Shown here one piece after another: positions 16,708 through 25,313 of a stretch of 64,000 bases of DNA. The DNA lies in assembly GCA_035540495.1 (NCBI GenBank), contig DATLGL010000048.1:1-64000 (forward strand). Direction: 5' to 3'. The notes beneath the pieces are model-generated. The model ran no database searches, had not been told where the DNA came from, and saw only the letters and a program-made list of their open reading frames with translations. How positions within the stretch are numbered: position 1 is the first letter of the stretch; each line of letters opens with the position of its first letter. The translations under genes were made by a program, and so were the position numbers. The stretch comes from DASVEG01 sp035540495 (GTDB lineage Bacteria; Actinomycetota; Acidimicrobiia; Acidimicrobiales; CADCTF01).

Positions 16708-17709
16708 TCACGGTTCGACCACCCACACCTCCTCCTCGCCCACGTGGTCGTGGAACGAGCGGACGATTCGACCGACGACCGCGTCTTCACCGTCCCATAC
16801 GACGATCGCCTCGTCGGCGTGGCGTGCGAGCCAGGCGTCGCGGCGAGCCAGAGCCGCGCCAGCCTTCTGCTTCGTCTCGGGAGCTTTCGCCTGGAGGAGC
16901 ACCACGCCGTCGGCCGCGGCGACAAGCGACGAGAACCGTTCGCGAGACGACGATGGCCACACCGAGTCGGGCGCCGGATACGGAAGCACCGCGACGAAGG
17001 GCACGCCGACCGCCGCTGCCGCCTCTGCCCCGAGCTGCTCCGCACCGAGGCCGAGACCGGTCATCACGACCAGGTCCGAGTGCATCGACCTCTTCGCCTC
17101 GAGGATCTCGGCGAGCTTGGCGCGCACGGCCGACGCCACGGGGTTCTCGTCGTAGCCGCCGAGCTCGGGCGGGCGGTGCCCGGTGACGACGACCTTGCGT
17201 CCGGCGGGCACGCGCGGGTCCGAGCCGTCGGCGGCGACCACGTCGGCGGCAGGCAGCTCCTCCGGCGGCGCCTCACCCGACGCGTCCTTCTGGGTTCGCG
17301 CCGCCTCTACTGCGAGCGCATCGACGAGGTCGTTCATCGGGTCGTTCGAGTGTCCCTTCACCCAACGGAACGACAAGCGCGACGGGTGGCGCCGGTACTC
17401 GTCGATCAGCGGCTCCCACAGGTCCCGGTTGGCGACCGGCTTCTTCTGCGAGTTCGTCCACCCGCGCCGCAACCACCCTTCCCACCAGCGGTCGCGGAAG
17501 CAGTTGACGACGTAGGTGGAGTCGGAGACGACGTCGATGCGTCCCTCGATCGTCGTCACCGCCGACAGCACCGCGTGGATCTCCATCCGCTGGTTGGTCG
17601 TCAGCGGGGACGCGCCGCTGGCCCAGGCGCCGTTGGGTACGGCCCAGGCCCAGCCGCCCGGACCCGGGTTTCCGAGGCACGCGCCGTCGGTGTACACGGT
17701 CGTCGTCAT
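16708..17709 (-). CDS. rnhA: Ribonuclease HI fused to a SLOG/DUF1273-like domain
   Basis: 333 residues. Residues 1-140 are a complete RNase HI: YTDGACLGNPGPGGW with Asp8, Glu43 in TNQRMEIHAV, Asp63 in VSDSTYVV, His120 in VKGHSND and Asp130 in NDLVDALAVE. All four metal-binding carboxylates and the catalytic His are present, so removal of RNA from RNA-DNA hybrids is likely. After an acidic linker (about 140-165), residues 168-330 form a Rossmann-like domain (VVVTGHRPPELGGYD, VVMTGLGLGAEQLGAEAAA, VPFVAVLPYP, DGVVLLQAKA, AIVVWDG) resembling YpsA/DUF1273 of the SLOG superfamily, predicted to bind nucleotide-derived ligands. The fusion suggests a nucleotide or RNA-end sensing function added to the nuclease. 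Confidence 0.88.
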   Translation of the reverse strand: MTTTVYTDGACLGNPGPGGWAWAVPNGAWASGASPLTTNQRMEIHAVLSAVTTIEGRIDVVSDSTYVVNCFRDRWWEGWLRRGWTNSQKKPVANRDLWEPLIDEYRRHPSRLSFRWVKGHSNDPMNDLVDALAVEAARTQKDASGEAPPEELPAADVVAADGSDPRVPAGRKVVVTGHRPPELGGYDENPVASAVRAKLAEILEAKRSMHSDLVVMTGLGLGAEQLGAEAAAAVGVPFVAVLPYPAPDSVWPSSSRERFSSLVAAADGVVLLQAKAPETKQKAGAALARRDAWLARHADEAIVVWDGEDAVVGRIVRSFHDHVGEEEVWVVEP

Positions 17710-17740
17710 GTCGGGGCGAACTTAGACACGGTGCGCTGGG

Positions 17741-17746
17741 TAGCGT
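17741..17746 (+). promoter_or_regulatory. Candidate -10 box (TAGCGT) for leaderless aceE transcript
   Basis: TAGCGT sits 6 nt before the GTG start at 17753, and no Shine-Dalgarno is visible. The same hexamer at the same spacing precedes other genes in the window. Confidence 0.55.
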
Positions 17747-17752
17747 TCCACG

Positions 17753-20455
17753 GTGACCGAGATGATCTTCGACGGGTTCAGTCATCAGCTTCCCGACATC
17801 GACCCCGAGGTCACCAAGGAGTGGCTCGACTCCTTCGACGCCGTCGTCGACGCCCAGGGTCGGGGACGGGGACGCTTCCTGCTGATGAAGCTGCTCGAGC
17901 GGGCTCGCGAGCTGCAGGTCGGCTTCCCGGCGACCGTGAGCACGCCCTACATCAACACCATCTCCCCTGAGCACGAGCCGTGGTTCCCGGGCGACGAGCA
18001 CATGGAGCGGCGGATCCGCGCCTTCATCCGGTGGAACGCCGCTGTCATGGTCACCCGGGCCAACACCTTGAGCGAGGGCATCGGCGGCCATCTGTCCACG
18101 TACGCGAGCTCGGCGTCGCTCTACGAGGTCGGCTTCAACCACTTCTTCAAGGGCAAGGAAGACGGGCTGCCGGGCGATCAGGTCTTCTTCCAGGGCCACG
18201 CCGCGCCCGGCATCTACGCGAGGGCGTACATGGAGGGGCGGCTCGTCGAGAGCCAGCTCGACCACTACCGCCGCGAGATCGGCGGGCAGGGCGTCTCGTC
18301 GTATCCCCACCCGCGGCTGATGCCCGACTTCTGGGAGTTCCCCACGGTGTCGATGGGCCTCGGGCCGATCAACGCGATCTACCAGGCCCGCTTCAACCGG
18401 TACCTGCAGAACCGCCGCATCGCCGATACCAGCCAGTCGAAGGTGTGGTGCTTCGTCGGCGACGGCGAGACCGACGAGCCCGAATCGCTCGGCGCGCTGA
18501 GCGTCGCTGCACGCGAGCAGCTCGACAACCTGATCTTCGTCGTCAACTGCAACCTGCAGCGCCTCGACGGGCCCGTGCGCGGCAACGGCAAGATCATCCA
18601 GGAGCTCGAGGCGGTGTTCCGGGGCGCGGGCTGGAACGTGATCAAGGTGATCTGGGGTTCGAAGTGGGACGAGCTCCTCGCGCGCGACGTCGACGGCGTC
18701 CTGCTCAACAAGATGAACACGACCGTCGACGGCGAGTTCCAGAAGTACGCGGTCGAGACGGGCGCCTACATCCGCGAGCACTTCTTCGGACCTGACCCGC
18801 GGCTGCGCAAGCTCGTCGAGCACCTGAGCGACGAAGACCTGCAGGCCCTTCCTCGTGGCGGCCACGACTACCGGAAGCTCTACGCCGCCTACAAGGCCGC
18901 GGTCGAGCACGAAGGCGCGCCCACCGTGATCCTGGCGAAGACCATCAAGGGCTGGACGCTCGGCCCGGAGATCGAAGCGCGCAACGCCACGCACCAGATC
19001 AAGAAGATGACGAAGAAGCAGCTGCAGCTGCTCCGCGACCGCCTCTACCTGCAGGACGAGATCCCCGACGAGGCCCTCGACGCCGACCTGCCGCCCTACT
19101 ACCGGCCGGCCGAGGGATCACCGACCTACGAGTACCTGATGGAGCGTCGCCGACGGCTCGACGGTCCACTGCCGAGCCGCGTCGTGAAGCACATGCGACT
19201 CCCGGCGCCGAACGACAAGGCGTTCGACGAACTGCTCGCCGGCTCGAGCAACCAGGCCGTGTCGACGACGATGGGCTTCACCCGCCTCCTCCGCAACCTG
19301 CTGCGCGACGAGAACGTCGGCGCACGCGTCGTGCCGATCATCCCCGACGAGGCCCGCACGTTCGGCATGGATGCGCTCTTCAGCGAGGTGAAGATCTACG
19401 CGCCGTTCGGCCAGCGCTACGAGCCCGTCGACGCCGCGATGCAGCTGTCGTACCGCGAGTCGCAGCAGGGACAGATCCTCGAGGAAGGGATCACCGAAGC
19501 GGGCTCGATGGCGAGCTTCACGGCTGCAGGCACGGCGTATGCCACGCACGCGACGCCGATGATCCCCTTCTACATCTTCTATTCGATGTTCGGCTTCCAG
19601 CGGACCGGCGACCTCATCTGGTCGTTCGGCGACCAGCGCGGGCGCGGGTTCCTGCTCGGCGCCACGGCTGGCCGCACGACCCTCAACGGCGAGGGCCTGC
19701 AGCACGAGGACGGCCACTCGCTGGTGCTCGCGTCGACCGTTCCCAACGTGTGCGCCTACGACCCGGCCTTCGCCTACGAGGTCGCGCTCATCGTCCGCGA
19801 CGGCATCAAGCGGATGTACACCGGCGAGGTCCCCGAAGACCGCTTCTACTACCTGACGCTCTACAACGAGAACTACCCGATGCCGCCCATGCCGCAAGGC
19901 GCGGAGGAAGGTGTCATCCGCGGTCTCTACAAGTGGGCCGACGCTCCAGAGGGGCCGAGCCGCAGGGCGACGATCCTGTTCTCCGGCTCCGCGTACAACG
20001 CCGCGGTCGAGGCGAGGAAGCTGCTGGCCGAGAAGCACGATGTGGCGGCCGAGCTCTGGTCGGCGACGTCGTACAAGGGCCTTCGCCAAGACGCGCTGAC
20101 GATCGAGCGATGGAACCGGTTGCACCCGACCGAGGCGCCGCGGGTCCCGTACGTGACCGAGGCGCTCTCCAACGCCGATGGCCCGTTCGTCGCGGTCACC
20201 GACTTCATGAAGTCGGTTCCCGATCAGGTGGCGCGATGGGTGCCGGGCCACTTCACCCCCCTCGGCACCGACGGTTACGGCCGCAGCGACACGAGGGCGA
20301 ACCTCCGCCGGCACTTCGAGGTCGACGCGGCCCACATCGCCGTCGCGACCCTGAAGGCGCTGGCGGACACGGGCGACGGCAAGGCCGAGGAGGTCGTCGA
20401 GGCCATTCGCACGTACGAGATCGACGCCGACCGCCCGGATCCTGCCGGCAGCTGA
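17753..20455 (+). CDS. aceE: Pyruvate dehydrogenase E1 component, homodimeric type
   Basis: 900 residues, close to the ~890 of E. coli AceE. The enzyme decarboxylates pyruvate on thiamine diphosphate and passes the acetyl group to the E2 lipoyl domain. Visible motifs are GDEHMERRIRAFIRWNAAVM, HLSTYASSASLYEVGFNHFF, the ThDP/Mg motif VGDGETDEPES...VVNCNLQRLDGPVRGN, IKGWTLG, PDEARTFGMDALF and EGITEAGSMASF. The start is GTG at 17753, with an upstream TAGCGT box. No E2 or E3 gene is in the window, so the complex is encoded elsewhere. It stands alone between the divergent RNase HI fusion and the convergent GH43 lipoprotein (8-bp gap). Confidence 0.96.
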   Translation: MTEMIFDGFSHQLPDIDPEVTKEWLDSFDAVVDAQGRGRGRFLLMKLLERARELQVGFPATVSTPYINTISPEHEPWFPGDEHMERRIRAFIRWNAAVMVTRANTLSEGIGGHLSTYASSASLYEVGFNHFFKGKEDGLPGDQVFFQGHAAPGIYARAYMEGRLVESQLDHYRREIGGQGVSSYPHPRLMPDFWEFPTVSMGLGPINAIYQARFNRYLQNRRIADTSQSKVWCFVGDGETDEPESLGALSVAAREQLDNLIFVVNCNLQRLDGPVRGNGKIIQELEAVFRGAGWNVIKVIWGSKWDELLARDVDGVLLNKMNTTVDGEFQKYAVETGAYIREHFFGPDPRLRKLVEHLSDEDLQALPRGGHDYRKLYAAYKAAVEHEGAPTVILAKTIKGWTLGPEIEARNATHQIKKMTKKQLQLLRDRLYLQDEIPDEALDADLPPYYRPAEGSPTYEYLMERRRRLDGPLPSRVVKHMRLPAPNDKAFDELLAGSSNQAVSTTMGFTRLLRNLLRDENVGARVVPIIPDEARTFGMDALFSEVKIYAPFGQRYEPVDAAMQLSYRESQQGQILEEGITEAGSMASFTAAGTAYATHATPMIPFYIFYSMFGFQRTGDLIWSFGDQRGRGFLLGATAGRTTLNGEGLQHEDGHSLVLASTVPNVCAYDPAFAYEVALIVRDGIKRMYTGEVPEDRFYYLTLYNENYPMPPMPQGAEEGVIRGLYKWADAPEGPSRRATILFSGSAYNAAVEARKLLAEKHDVAAELWSATSYKGLRQDALTIERWNRLHPTEAPRVPYVTEALSNADGPFVAVTDFMKSVPDQVARWVPGHFTPLGTDGYGRSDTRANLRRHFEVDAAHIAVATLKALADTGDGKAEEVVEAIRTYEIDADRPDPAGS

Positions 20456-20462
20456 CGCGACG

Positions 20463-21701
20463 TCAGAGCACCGAGCCGCCCTGCCAGGGATGCGCGGCCG
20501 CGCGTTCTCCGTCGAAGGTCAACGTGTCGATGTGGAGGCGCCTCGCGCCTGCGGGATAGCCGACGGCCGCGGGCGCCCATGCGTGGTGCGCGAGCAACAG
20601 GGCGCCTGACGCGTCCCGGAAGACCTCGCCGCCGCCCGGTCCGGCGCGTGTGGCGTCGCTCGCGACGATCGGTTCCGCCGGCACGCGGCGGCACGGCCCG
20701 GCCGGACCATCGCAGACGGCGTGACCGATCGCGTACTGCGCCGTCTCCCAGCGGTTGCCGCTGAAGAACAGGTGGTAGCGGCCGCCCTCGACGACCATCG
20801 TCGGCGCCTCGACGATCGGCCCCTCCCACACCTCGGCCGTCGAGAGCACCTCACGCGGTTCGCCGGCGAGTGCGGTGCCCTCCGCGGTGAGCGGTGCTGT
20901 CCAGATGCGCGTCGGCTCACCGTCGAGCGTCCCTTCGCTCTTCCACGCGAGCCACGGCGCGCCGTCCGCAGCGGTGAACGGGCTGGGGTCGATCGATCCA
21001 CCGCGATCGGTCTGGCACACGAACGGCCCGGTCGACGTGTCGACGTAGGGGCCCTGCGGAAGCGCAGCGACCGCCACCGAGAGGCACTGGAGCCCCGTCG
21101 CGGCGTGGCGGGTCGAGTAGTAGAGGACGAAGCCACCCATGGGCCTGGCCATCACCGCCGGCGCCCACACGTATCCGAACGACGACCACGACGGCAGGCC
21201 CGGCAGCGCGTCACCTGCGCGCTCCCACGTCCGGAGGTCCGCGGACCGAAGGACGGGCACATGGGTGATCCCGCTCTGCGTCGAGAAGGCGTACCAGTAC
21301 GCGCCGGCCCGCAGGACGAAGGGATCCGGGAAGTCCCCGTCGAACACCGCCCTCGACGACGGTGGAGGCGGAGCCGGCGCCGCCGCGCCGTCGGTCGCCC
21401 GGTTCGGTCGGGGCGGCGGTCGCTTCACGACGGGCGCCGTCGTGGCCGGCCGCCGCGACGCCGCTCGGGGACGGACGATGTCGGTGCGAGCCGCCGCGGT
21501 CTCGGGTGCGACGGGTTCGGGAGCGGGGGCGGACGTGGGCTCCGGTGCAGGTGGCGCCTGCGTCGATCCCGTCGTCTCGGGAACGGTCGTCGAGTCGGCG
21601 ACTCGAGCCGTCATCGAGAGCGACTCACGCGGCGTCCCGGCCCCGCTCGCGCAGGCACCGAGCAGCACGGCAACGATCGAAGCGACAGCAGCTCTGCGCA
21701 T
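20463..21701 (-). CDS. GH43-like glycosidase lipoprotein
   Basis: 412 residues. The ATG at 21701 starts a lipoprotein signal (MRRAAVASIVAVLLGAC, lipobox LGAC at about residue 17). A Pro/Ala/Thr-rich linker (about 25-100) precedes the catalytic propeller: GDFPDPFVLRAG (base Asp), YVWAPAVM, GGSIDPSPF (modulator Asp), WLAWKSEG and VEAPTMVVEGG (candidate acid Glu). The closest match in the window is the repeat-bearing paralogue at 708-2591, which shares STGPFVC, SIDP and KSEG. It probably acts on an arabinan- or xylan-like polymer at the membrane surface; the substrate is unknown. Upstream in-frame sequence overlaps the FKBP gene and is not taken as coding. Confidence 0.82.
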   Translation of the reverse strand: MRRAAVASIVAVLLGACASGAGTPRESLSMTARVADSTTVPETTGSTQAPPAPEPTSAPAPEPVAPETAAARTDIVRPRAASRRPATTAPVVKRPPPRPNRATDGAAAPAPPPPSSRAVFDGDFPDPFVLRAGAYWYAFSTQSGITHVPVLRSADLRTWERAGDALPGLPSWSSFGYVWAPAVMARPMGGFVLYYSTRHAATGLQCLSVAVAALPQGPYVDTSTGPFVCQTDRGGSIDPSPFTAADGAPWLAWKSEGTLDGEPTRIWTAPLTAEGTALAGEPREVLSTAEVWEGPIVEAPTMVVEGGRYHLFFSGNRWETAQYAIGHAVCDGPAGPCRRVPAEPIVASDATRAGPGGGEVFRDASGALLLAHHAWAPAAVGYPAGARRLHIDTLTFDGERAAAHPWQGGSVL

Positions 21702-21755
21702 GACCCCGGACCTCGGCGCAAGGCGTACCCGCGCGAGCCGACGACGATGCATGGG

Positions 21756-21761
21756 TAGCGT
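21756..21761 (+). promoter_or_regulatory. Candidate -10 box (TAGCGT) for the FKBP gene
   Basis: TAGCGT lies 6 nt before the ATG at 21768, the same arrangement as aceE. Confidence 0.5.
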
Positions 21762-21767
21762 CGACTG

Positions 21768-22142
21768 ATGGCCGACTCGAAGCCCGACGTGACCATCCCT
21801 GCAGGCGATCCGCCGACGAGCCTGCAGATCGAGGATCTCGAGGTCGGTGAGGGCCCCGAGGCCAAAGCAGGCGACGACGTCGAGGTCCACTACGTCGGCG
21901 TGTCGTGGTCTACCGGCAGGCAGTTCGACGCTTCATGGGACCGGCGGGAGGCCTTCTCCTTCCCGCTCGGCGCCGGCCACGTGATCGAAGGCTGGGACCA
22001 GGGTGTGCAGGGGATGAAGGTCGGTGGGAGGCGCCGCCTCACGATCCCGCCCGAGCTGGGCTACGGCAGCCGCGGCGCGGGCGGCGTGATCAAGCCAGGC
22101 GAGACGCTCGTCTTCGTCGTCGATCTCCTCGGGGTGCGCTGA
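21768..22142 (+). CDS. FKBP-type peptidyl-prolyl cis-trans isomerase
   Basis: 124 residues, a single FKBP domain with no signal peptide, so cytoplasmic. Family landmarks are LEVGEG, VEVHYVGV, GRQFDASWDRREAFSFPLGAGHVI, the active-site GWDQGVQGMKVGGRRRLTIPP, LGYGSRG and GETLVFVVDLLGV. It accelerates isomerisation of X-Pro bonds during folding. Trp, Tyr and Phe residues that line the FK506 pocket are mostly kept. It is transcribed alone or with the downstream membrane protein at 22176 (33-bp gap with its own TACCGT box). Confidence 0.95.
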   Translation: MADSKPDVTIPAGDPPTSLQIEDLEVGEGPEAKAGDDVEVHYVGVSWSTGRQFDASWDRREAFSFPLGAGHVIEGWDQGVQGMKVGGRRRLTIPPELGYGSRGAGGVIKPGETLVFVVDLLGVR

Positions 22143-22163
22143 CCGTAAGGGTCCGACCAGCGG

Positions 22164-22169
22164 TACCGT
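22164..22169 (+). promoter_or_regulatory. Candidate -10 box (TACCGT) for the membrane-anchored protein gene
   Basis: TACCGT lies 6 nt before the GTG at 22176. Confidence 0.45.
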
Positions 22170-22175
22170 CGTGAG

Positions 22176-23462
22176 GTGCCCCGGCGCGGCGATGTCGACG
22201 ACGCCGACCTGCTCGAGCCCCTCGCGCCGGGTTCGGACGACCCGCTCCCCTTCCACACCCGCGCCACCCGGAGCCGCAACGAGCGCGATTGGGCACCGGG
22301 CGCGGGGTTGCCCGTGGTGCGCGCGCGCAACCCCAAGGCGCTCCGACTGTGGCTGCTGGCAGGAGCGTTGGGCGTGCTGTCGCTCCTGCAGTTCGCCGGC
22401 GCGGCCTTCGTCAACGGCGTCGAAGGCGACCTGCGCGATCTCGAGGAGACGTGGCAGGGAGTCGTGGCGATCGACGACGACCGGCGGGTCGCGGAACGGG
22501 CACTGAACGAGGTGCGGGCGCAGTACGGAGACAGCCCGACGCTCGCGGAGCAGCGCGACCGCTTGTACGACGCCGCGGCCGCTCGCGCCAAGCGCTACCT
22601 CGACGAGCTGCAGGAGCTCGATCCATCCACCGACGGGACGCGGCGCCTCCGCGACGAGATGGTCGCCACGCTCGACCAGCGTCGTCGCGACTACCGCAAG
22701 GAGTCGGTGCCGGTGCGGCGAGAGGGGGAGGTCGAGGCGCGCGCTGCGGACCTCGCGTCGATGCTCGACCGCTGGCGTGTCGACCCGAAGCGGAAGGAGC
22801 CGGTGCGGCTGACGGCGGCTCGAGAGTTGCTCGAGCAGCTCGAGAAGATGGCCGACGAACCGACCGGCTTGCGCATCGGAGCCGTCGCGTCGTCTGGTCT
22901 GTACGTGATCGACGTCGACGACGACGAGGTGACGTCGCGACCGCTGCAGCTGTCCGACGCGGCCACGATCCACCCGGTCGGCGACAGCTTCGTCGTGGTC
23001 GATTCGGGCACGGCCACCGCCTACAGAGCCGATTCCGGTTCGCTGGTCGAGAAGTGGCAGACCGCGGCCGACCGAGGCGTGTCGGCGACTCCCGGCGAGA
23101 CGATGTGGGTGCAGGTCGCAAACGAGCTGCGGTTGATCGACGGCGATCTCACGACGCGATCGCAGGCGACGCTGCCCGACGGAGCACGCGTGGTTGCCGC
23201 GCCGACCGCGGACCGAGCTCTCGTCGTCGTTCCCGGACAGGGCCTGCTGATCACTACGCTGACGGGCGAGCTCGAAGCCGGGTCCGGGTTCCGACGGACG
23301 CGGGGCGACGGCTCGTTCGGGACGAACGGCTACTACGCGGCCGGCCTCGACGATCGGGGACGGGTGCTGATCGCGCGACTCGACCGCGACCGCAGCCGGC
23401 CCGCCTTCTCGGTGCTACGGACGCAGCTGCCGTCGTTCGTCGACCTCGCGGTGTTGCCATGA
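22176..23462 (+). CDS. Single-pass membrane protein with coiled-coil and beta-propeller-like domain
   Basis: 428 residues from GTG at 22176. One TM helix at about 59-78 (LWLLAGALGVLSLLQFAGAAFV) follows a cytoplasmic Arg-rich tail. Residues about 82-235 are strongly charged and helical, with heptad-like Leu/Ala spacing, probably a coiled coil. Residues about 235-428 show repeated short beta patterns (SSGLYVIDVDDDEV, GDSFVVVDSGTATAYRADSG, VANELRLIDGDL, DRALVVVPGQGLLITTL), suggestive of a propeller. No catalytic motif is seen and the family is not recognised. It is followed 7 bp later by thiS, but that closeness need not mean a thiamine role. Confidence 0.65.
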   Translation: MPRRGDVDDADLLEPLAPGSDDPLPFHTRATRSRNERDWAPGAGLPVVRARNPKALRLWLLAGALGVLSLLQFAGAAFVNGVEGDLRDLEETWQGVVAIDDDRRVAERALNEVRAQYGDSPTLAEQRDRLYDAAAARAKRYLDELQELDPSTDGTRRLRDEMVATLDQRRRDYRKESVPVRREGEVEARAADLASMLDRWRVDPKRKEPVRLTAARELLEQLEKMADEPTGLRIGAVASSGLYVIDVDDDEVTSRPLQLSDAATIHPVGDSFVVVDSGTATAYRADSGSLVEKWQTAADRGVSATPGETMWVQVANELRLIDGDLTTRSQATLPDGARVVAAPTADRALVVVPGQGLLITTLTGELEAGSGFRRTRGDGSFGTNGYYAAGLDDRGRVLIARLDRDRSRPAFSVLRTQLPSFVDLAVLP

Positions 23463-23469
23463 TGCGAGG

Positions 23470-23670
23470 GTGATCGTGATCGTCAACGGCGACGAGGTCG
23501 ATGTCGCCGAGGGAGCGACGCTCGGCGAGCTCCTCGACCACCTCGGCCTCAGCCGGCGGCTGATCGTCGTCGAGCGCAACGGCGATCCGGTACCCAGGCG
23601 CGACACGGCGTCCGTGGTGCTCGCCGCCGGCGACCGGTTGGAGCTGGTGCGGGCGGTGGCCGGTGGCTGA
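23470..23670 (+). CDS. thiS: Sulfur carrier protein ThiS
   Basis: 66 residues from GTG at 23470, a ubiquitin-like beta-grasp protein. MIVIVNGDEVDV, TLGELLDHLGLSRRLIVVERNGDPVPR and AAGDRLELVRAVAGG match ThiS in order. It ends in Gly-Gly, the C-terminus that is adenylated and thiocarboxylated to donate sulfur for the thiazole ring. It overlaps thiE by 8 nt, indicating translational coupling. ThiG and ThiF, its usual partners, are not in the window. Confidence 0.93.
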   Translation: MIVIVNGDEVDVAEGATLGELLDHLGLSRRLIVVERNGDPVPRRDTASVVLAAGDRLELVRAVAGG

Positions 23671-24286
23671 CGTCTCCTCGTGTCGGCTCTACCTGTGCAC
23701 GCCGGACCGTCCTGACCTCGTCGACTTCGTCGATGCGTGCATCCGAGGAGGCGTCGACATCGTGCAGCTGCGCGAGAAGGTGCTCGAGGCGCGTCCCTTG
23801 CTCGAACGAGCAGCGCTCGTGCAGGAGCTGTGCGGCCGCCGCGGCGTCCCGTTCGTCCTCAACGATCGACCGGATCTCGCGCTCGAGCTGGGCGCGGACG
23901 GCGTGCACGTCGGACAGGACGACGCGCCGCCTGCGCTCGCACGCCGGATCCTCGGCCGCGACGCCGTCGTCGGCCTGTCGACCCACGCGCCGCACGAGCT
24001 CGACGCCAGCGCGAACGAAGACGTCGACTACGTCTCGACGGGTCCGGTCGAGCCGACGCCGACGAAGCCGGGCCGCCCCGGCACGGGCCTCGACTACCTC
24101 GTGTACGCGGCGGAGACGTGCACGAGACCGTTCTTCGTGACCGGCGGCGTGACGCCGGAAACGGTCGTCCCGATGCTCGACGCCGGCGCCCGGCGGTTCG
24201 TCGTCGTGCGGTGGCTGACCGAGGCTCGCGACCCGGAGGCGAACGCGCGGGCCGTGCGCGAAGTGATCGACCGCTACAGCGTCTGA
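23663..24286 (+). CDS. thiE: Thiamine-phosphate synthase
   Basis: 207 residues from GTG at 23663. It joins hydroxymethylpyrimidine pyrophosphate and thiazole phosphate to give thiamine phosphate. The TIM-barrel family motifs appear in order: DIVQLREK, FVLNDRPDLALELGADGVHVGQDD, VVGLSTHAPHEL, DYVSTGPVEPTPTKPG (the TPTK pyrophosphate loop) and FVTGGVTPETV. The length is typical. Its stop codon lies 12 nt inside the convergent hydrolase gene, a short tail-to-tail overlap. Confidence 0.95.
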   Translation: MADVSSCRLYLCTPDRPDLVDFVDACIRGGVDIVQLREKVLEARPLLERAALVQELCGRRGVPFVLNDRPDLALELGADGVHVGQDDAPPALARRILGRDAVVGLSTHAPHELDASANEDVDYVSTGPVEPTPTKPGRPGTGLDYLVYAAETCTRPFFVTGGVTPETVVPMLDAGARRFVVVRWLTEARDPEANARAVREVIDRYSV

Positions 24287-25026
24287 CGGTCCATCCAGCC
24301 GATCAGCACGGCAACCGCCCGGGGGTCGTGGCGGAGGCGGTGACCTGCGCCCGTGATGACCCGCAGCTCCGAACCGGGCGCGCAGTCGGCGAGCACACGA
24401 GCGTCGGACAGAGGGACGACGTCGTCGATCGAGCCGTGGACGATCATCAGCGGACGCGGCGGCACCTTGTCGACGCAGTCGAGCGCGCGGGTCGACTTGA
24501 TCTCCTGCGTCCACGCGCTGAGGTCGTCGGGGAAACCGGGCGAGCGCACGACGCCGCGCTCGCGGGCGGTGGCGAGGAACTTCCGAGGCTCCTGCGACCA
24601 GGAGTCGAAGTCGGCCGGCGCCCCGAACGTCGAGACGCCCTTCACCCGCTCGTCGTCGGCCGCCACGCAGATCGCGAGCGCCCCCCCGGTGCGGAAGCCG
24701 GCGAGCCACACCCCGTCGACGCCCGTCGTCTCGTACATGTGGTCGATCGCGGCGCGCAGGTCGCGAGCCCACCCGCCGAGGGAGAAGTCGCCCTCCGATT
24801 CACCGGTGCCCCGGTAGTTGAACGCGAGAACCGCCCAGCCCGCGTCGGTGGCGAGGCGGTCGGCGAACTCGGGATAGGTGCGCCCCGAGCTCTCCGCCCA
24901 GCGAGGACCCGTCGGGAAGCCGTGGCAGAGCACCAGCCCCTTGCGGACGGGCTTGTCGTTGCCGCGGCGGGGAGGGCGAGCCGTGTGGGCCCACAGCTTC
25001 AACCCGTCGGACTCGATCACCTCCAT
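24274..25026 (-). CDS. Alpha/beta-hydrolase-fold protein with Arg in the nucleophile position
   Basis: 250 residues from the ATG at 25026 (the preceding GTG at 25029 is also possible); TACCGT 7 nt upstream supports leaderless transcription. The fold is clear: VLCHGFPTG (oxyanion region), FNYRGTGESEG, a nucleophile elbow and IVHGSIDDVVP, then GAGHRLRHDP with the His. The elbow reads LAGFRTGGAL, so the residue at the x-S-x position of G-x-S-x-G is Arg, with Thr next. It is therefore either a non-hydrolytic member or uses a different residue. It overlaps the thiE stop by 13 bp. Confidence 0.78.
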   Translation of the reverse strand: MEVIESDGLKLWAHTARPPRRGNDKPVRKGLVLCHGFPTGPRWAESSGRTYPEFADRLATDAGWAVLAFNYRGTGESEGDFSLGGWARDLRAAIDHMYETTGVDGVWLAGFRTGGALAICVAADDERVKGVSTFGAPADFDSWSQEPRKFLATARERGVVRSPGFPDDLSAWTQEIKSTRALDCVDKVPPRPLMIVHGSIDDVVPLSDARVLADCAPGSELRVITGAGHRLRHDPRAVAVLIGWMDRQTL

Positions 25027-25033
25027 CACCTCG

Positions 25034-25039
25034 ACGGTA
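25034..25039 (-). promoter_or_regulatory. Candidate -10 box (TACCGT)
   Basis: On the minus strand TACCGT precedes the ATG at 25026 by 7 nt. There is no Shine-Dalgarno, as expected of a leaderless start. Confidence 0.45.
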
Positions 25040-25074
25040 TCGGCGCGACGGGCGTTGCAGGTGACAGCGAACTG

Positions 25075-25290
25075 CTATTCGCCGGTGGTTTCTGTCACGC
25101 AGTGCCGGCACGGCTTGTAGCCGCGGTTGCGGGCCTCGGCAATCGACTCCGGCGCGATGGCGAGATACTGCTCGGAGTCCATGAGCTCGTCGATGGCGCA
25201 CGCGTCGCCGGTGTTGTCGAGGTCGTGGACGATCTGCGAACGCTTGTCGCCGACGTAGCGGTAGTGCTCGAAGCGAACGGGCCGAGACAT
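25075..25290 (-). CDS. Small Cys-containing protein of unknown function
   Basis: 71 residues from the ATG at 25290. The sequence begins MSRPVRFEHYRYVGDKRSQIVHDLD and ends with ARNRGYKPCRHCVTETTGE. Three Cys are present (one in DACAID, two in PCRHC), so a zinc site or redox pair is possible. YVGDKR-x-(Q/K)-x-VHDLD looks like a conserved signature, and I believe similar small proteins occur in other Acidimicrobiia, but no function is known to me. A TAGATT box 6 nt before the ATG points to a leaderless monocistronic transcript. Confidence 0.7.
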   Translation of the reverse strand: MSRPVRFEHYRYVGDKRSQIVHDLDNTGDACAIDELMDSEQYLAIAPESIAEARNRGYKPCRHCVTETTGE

Positions 25291-25296
25291 GTCCGG

Positions 25297-25302
25297 AATC
25301 TA
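25297..25302 (-). promoter_or_regulatory. Candidate -10 box (TAGATT)
   Basis: On the minus strand TAGATT lies exactly 6 nt before the ATG at 25290. Confidence 0.5.
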
Positions 25303-25313
25303 AGCCGGACGCG

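Noticed and set aside
17273..18994. A 573-codon minus-strand frame covering the 5' half of aceE
   Set aside because: aceE is unambiguous on the plus strand, and the frame has no domain of its own.
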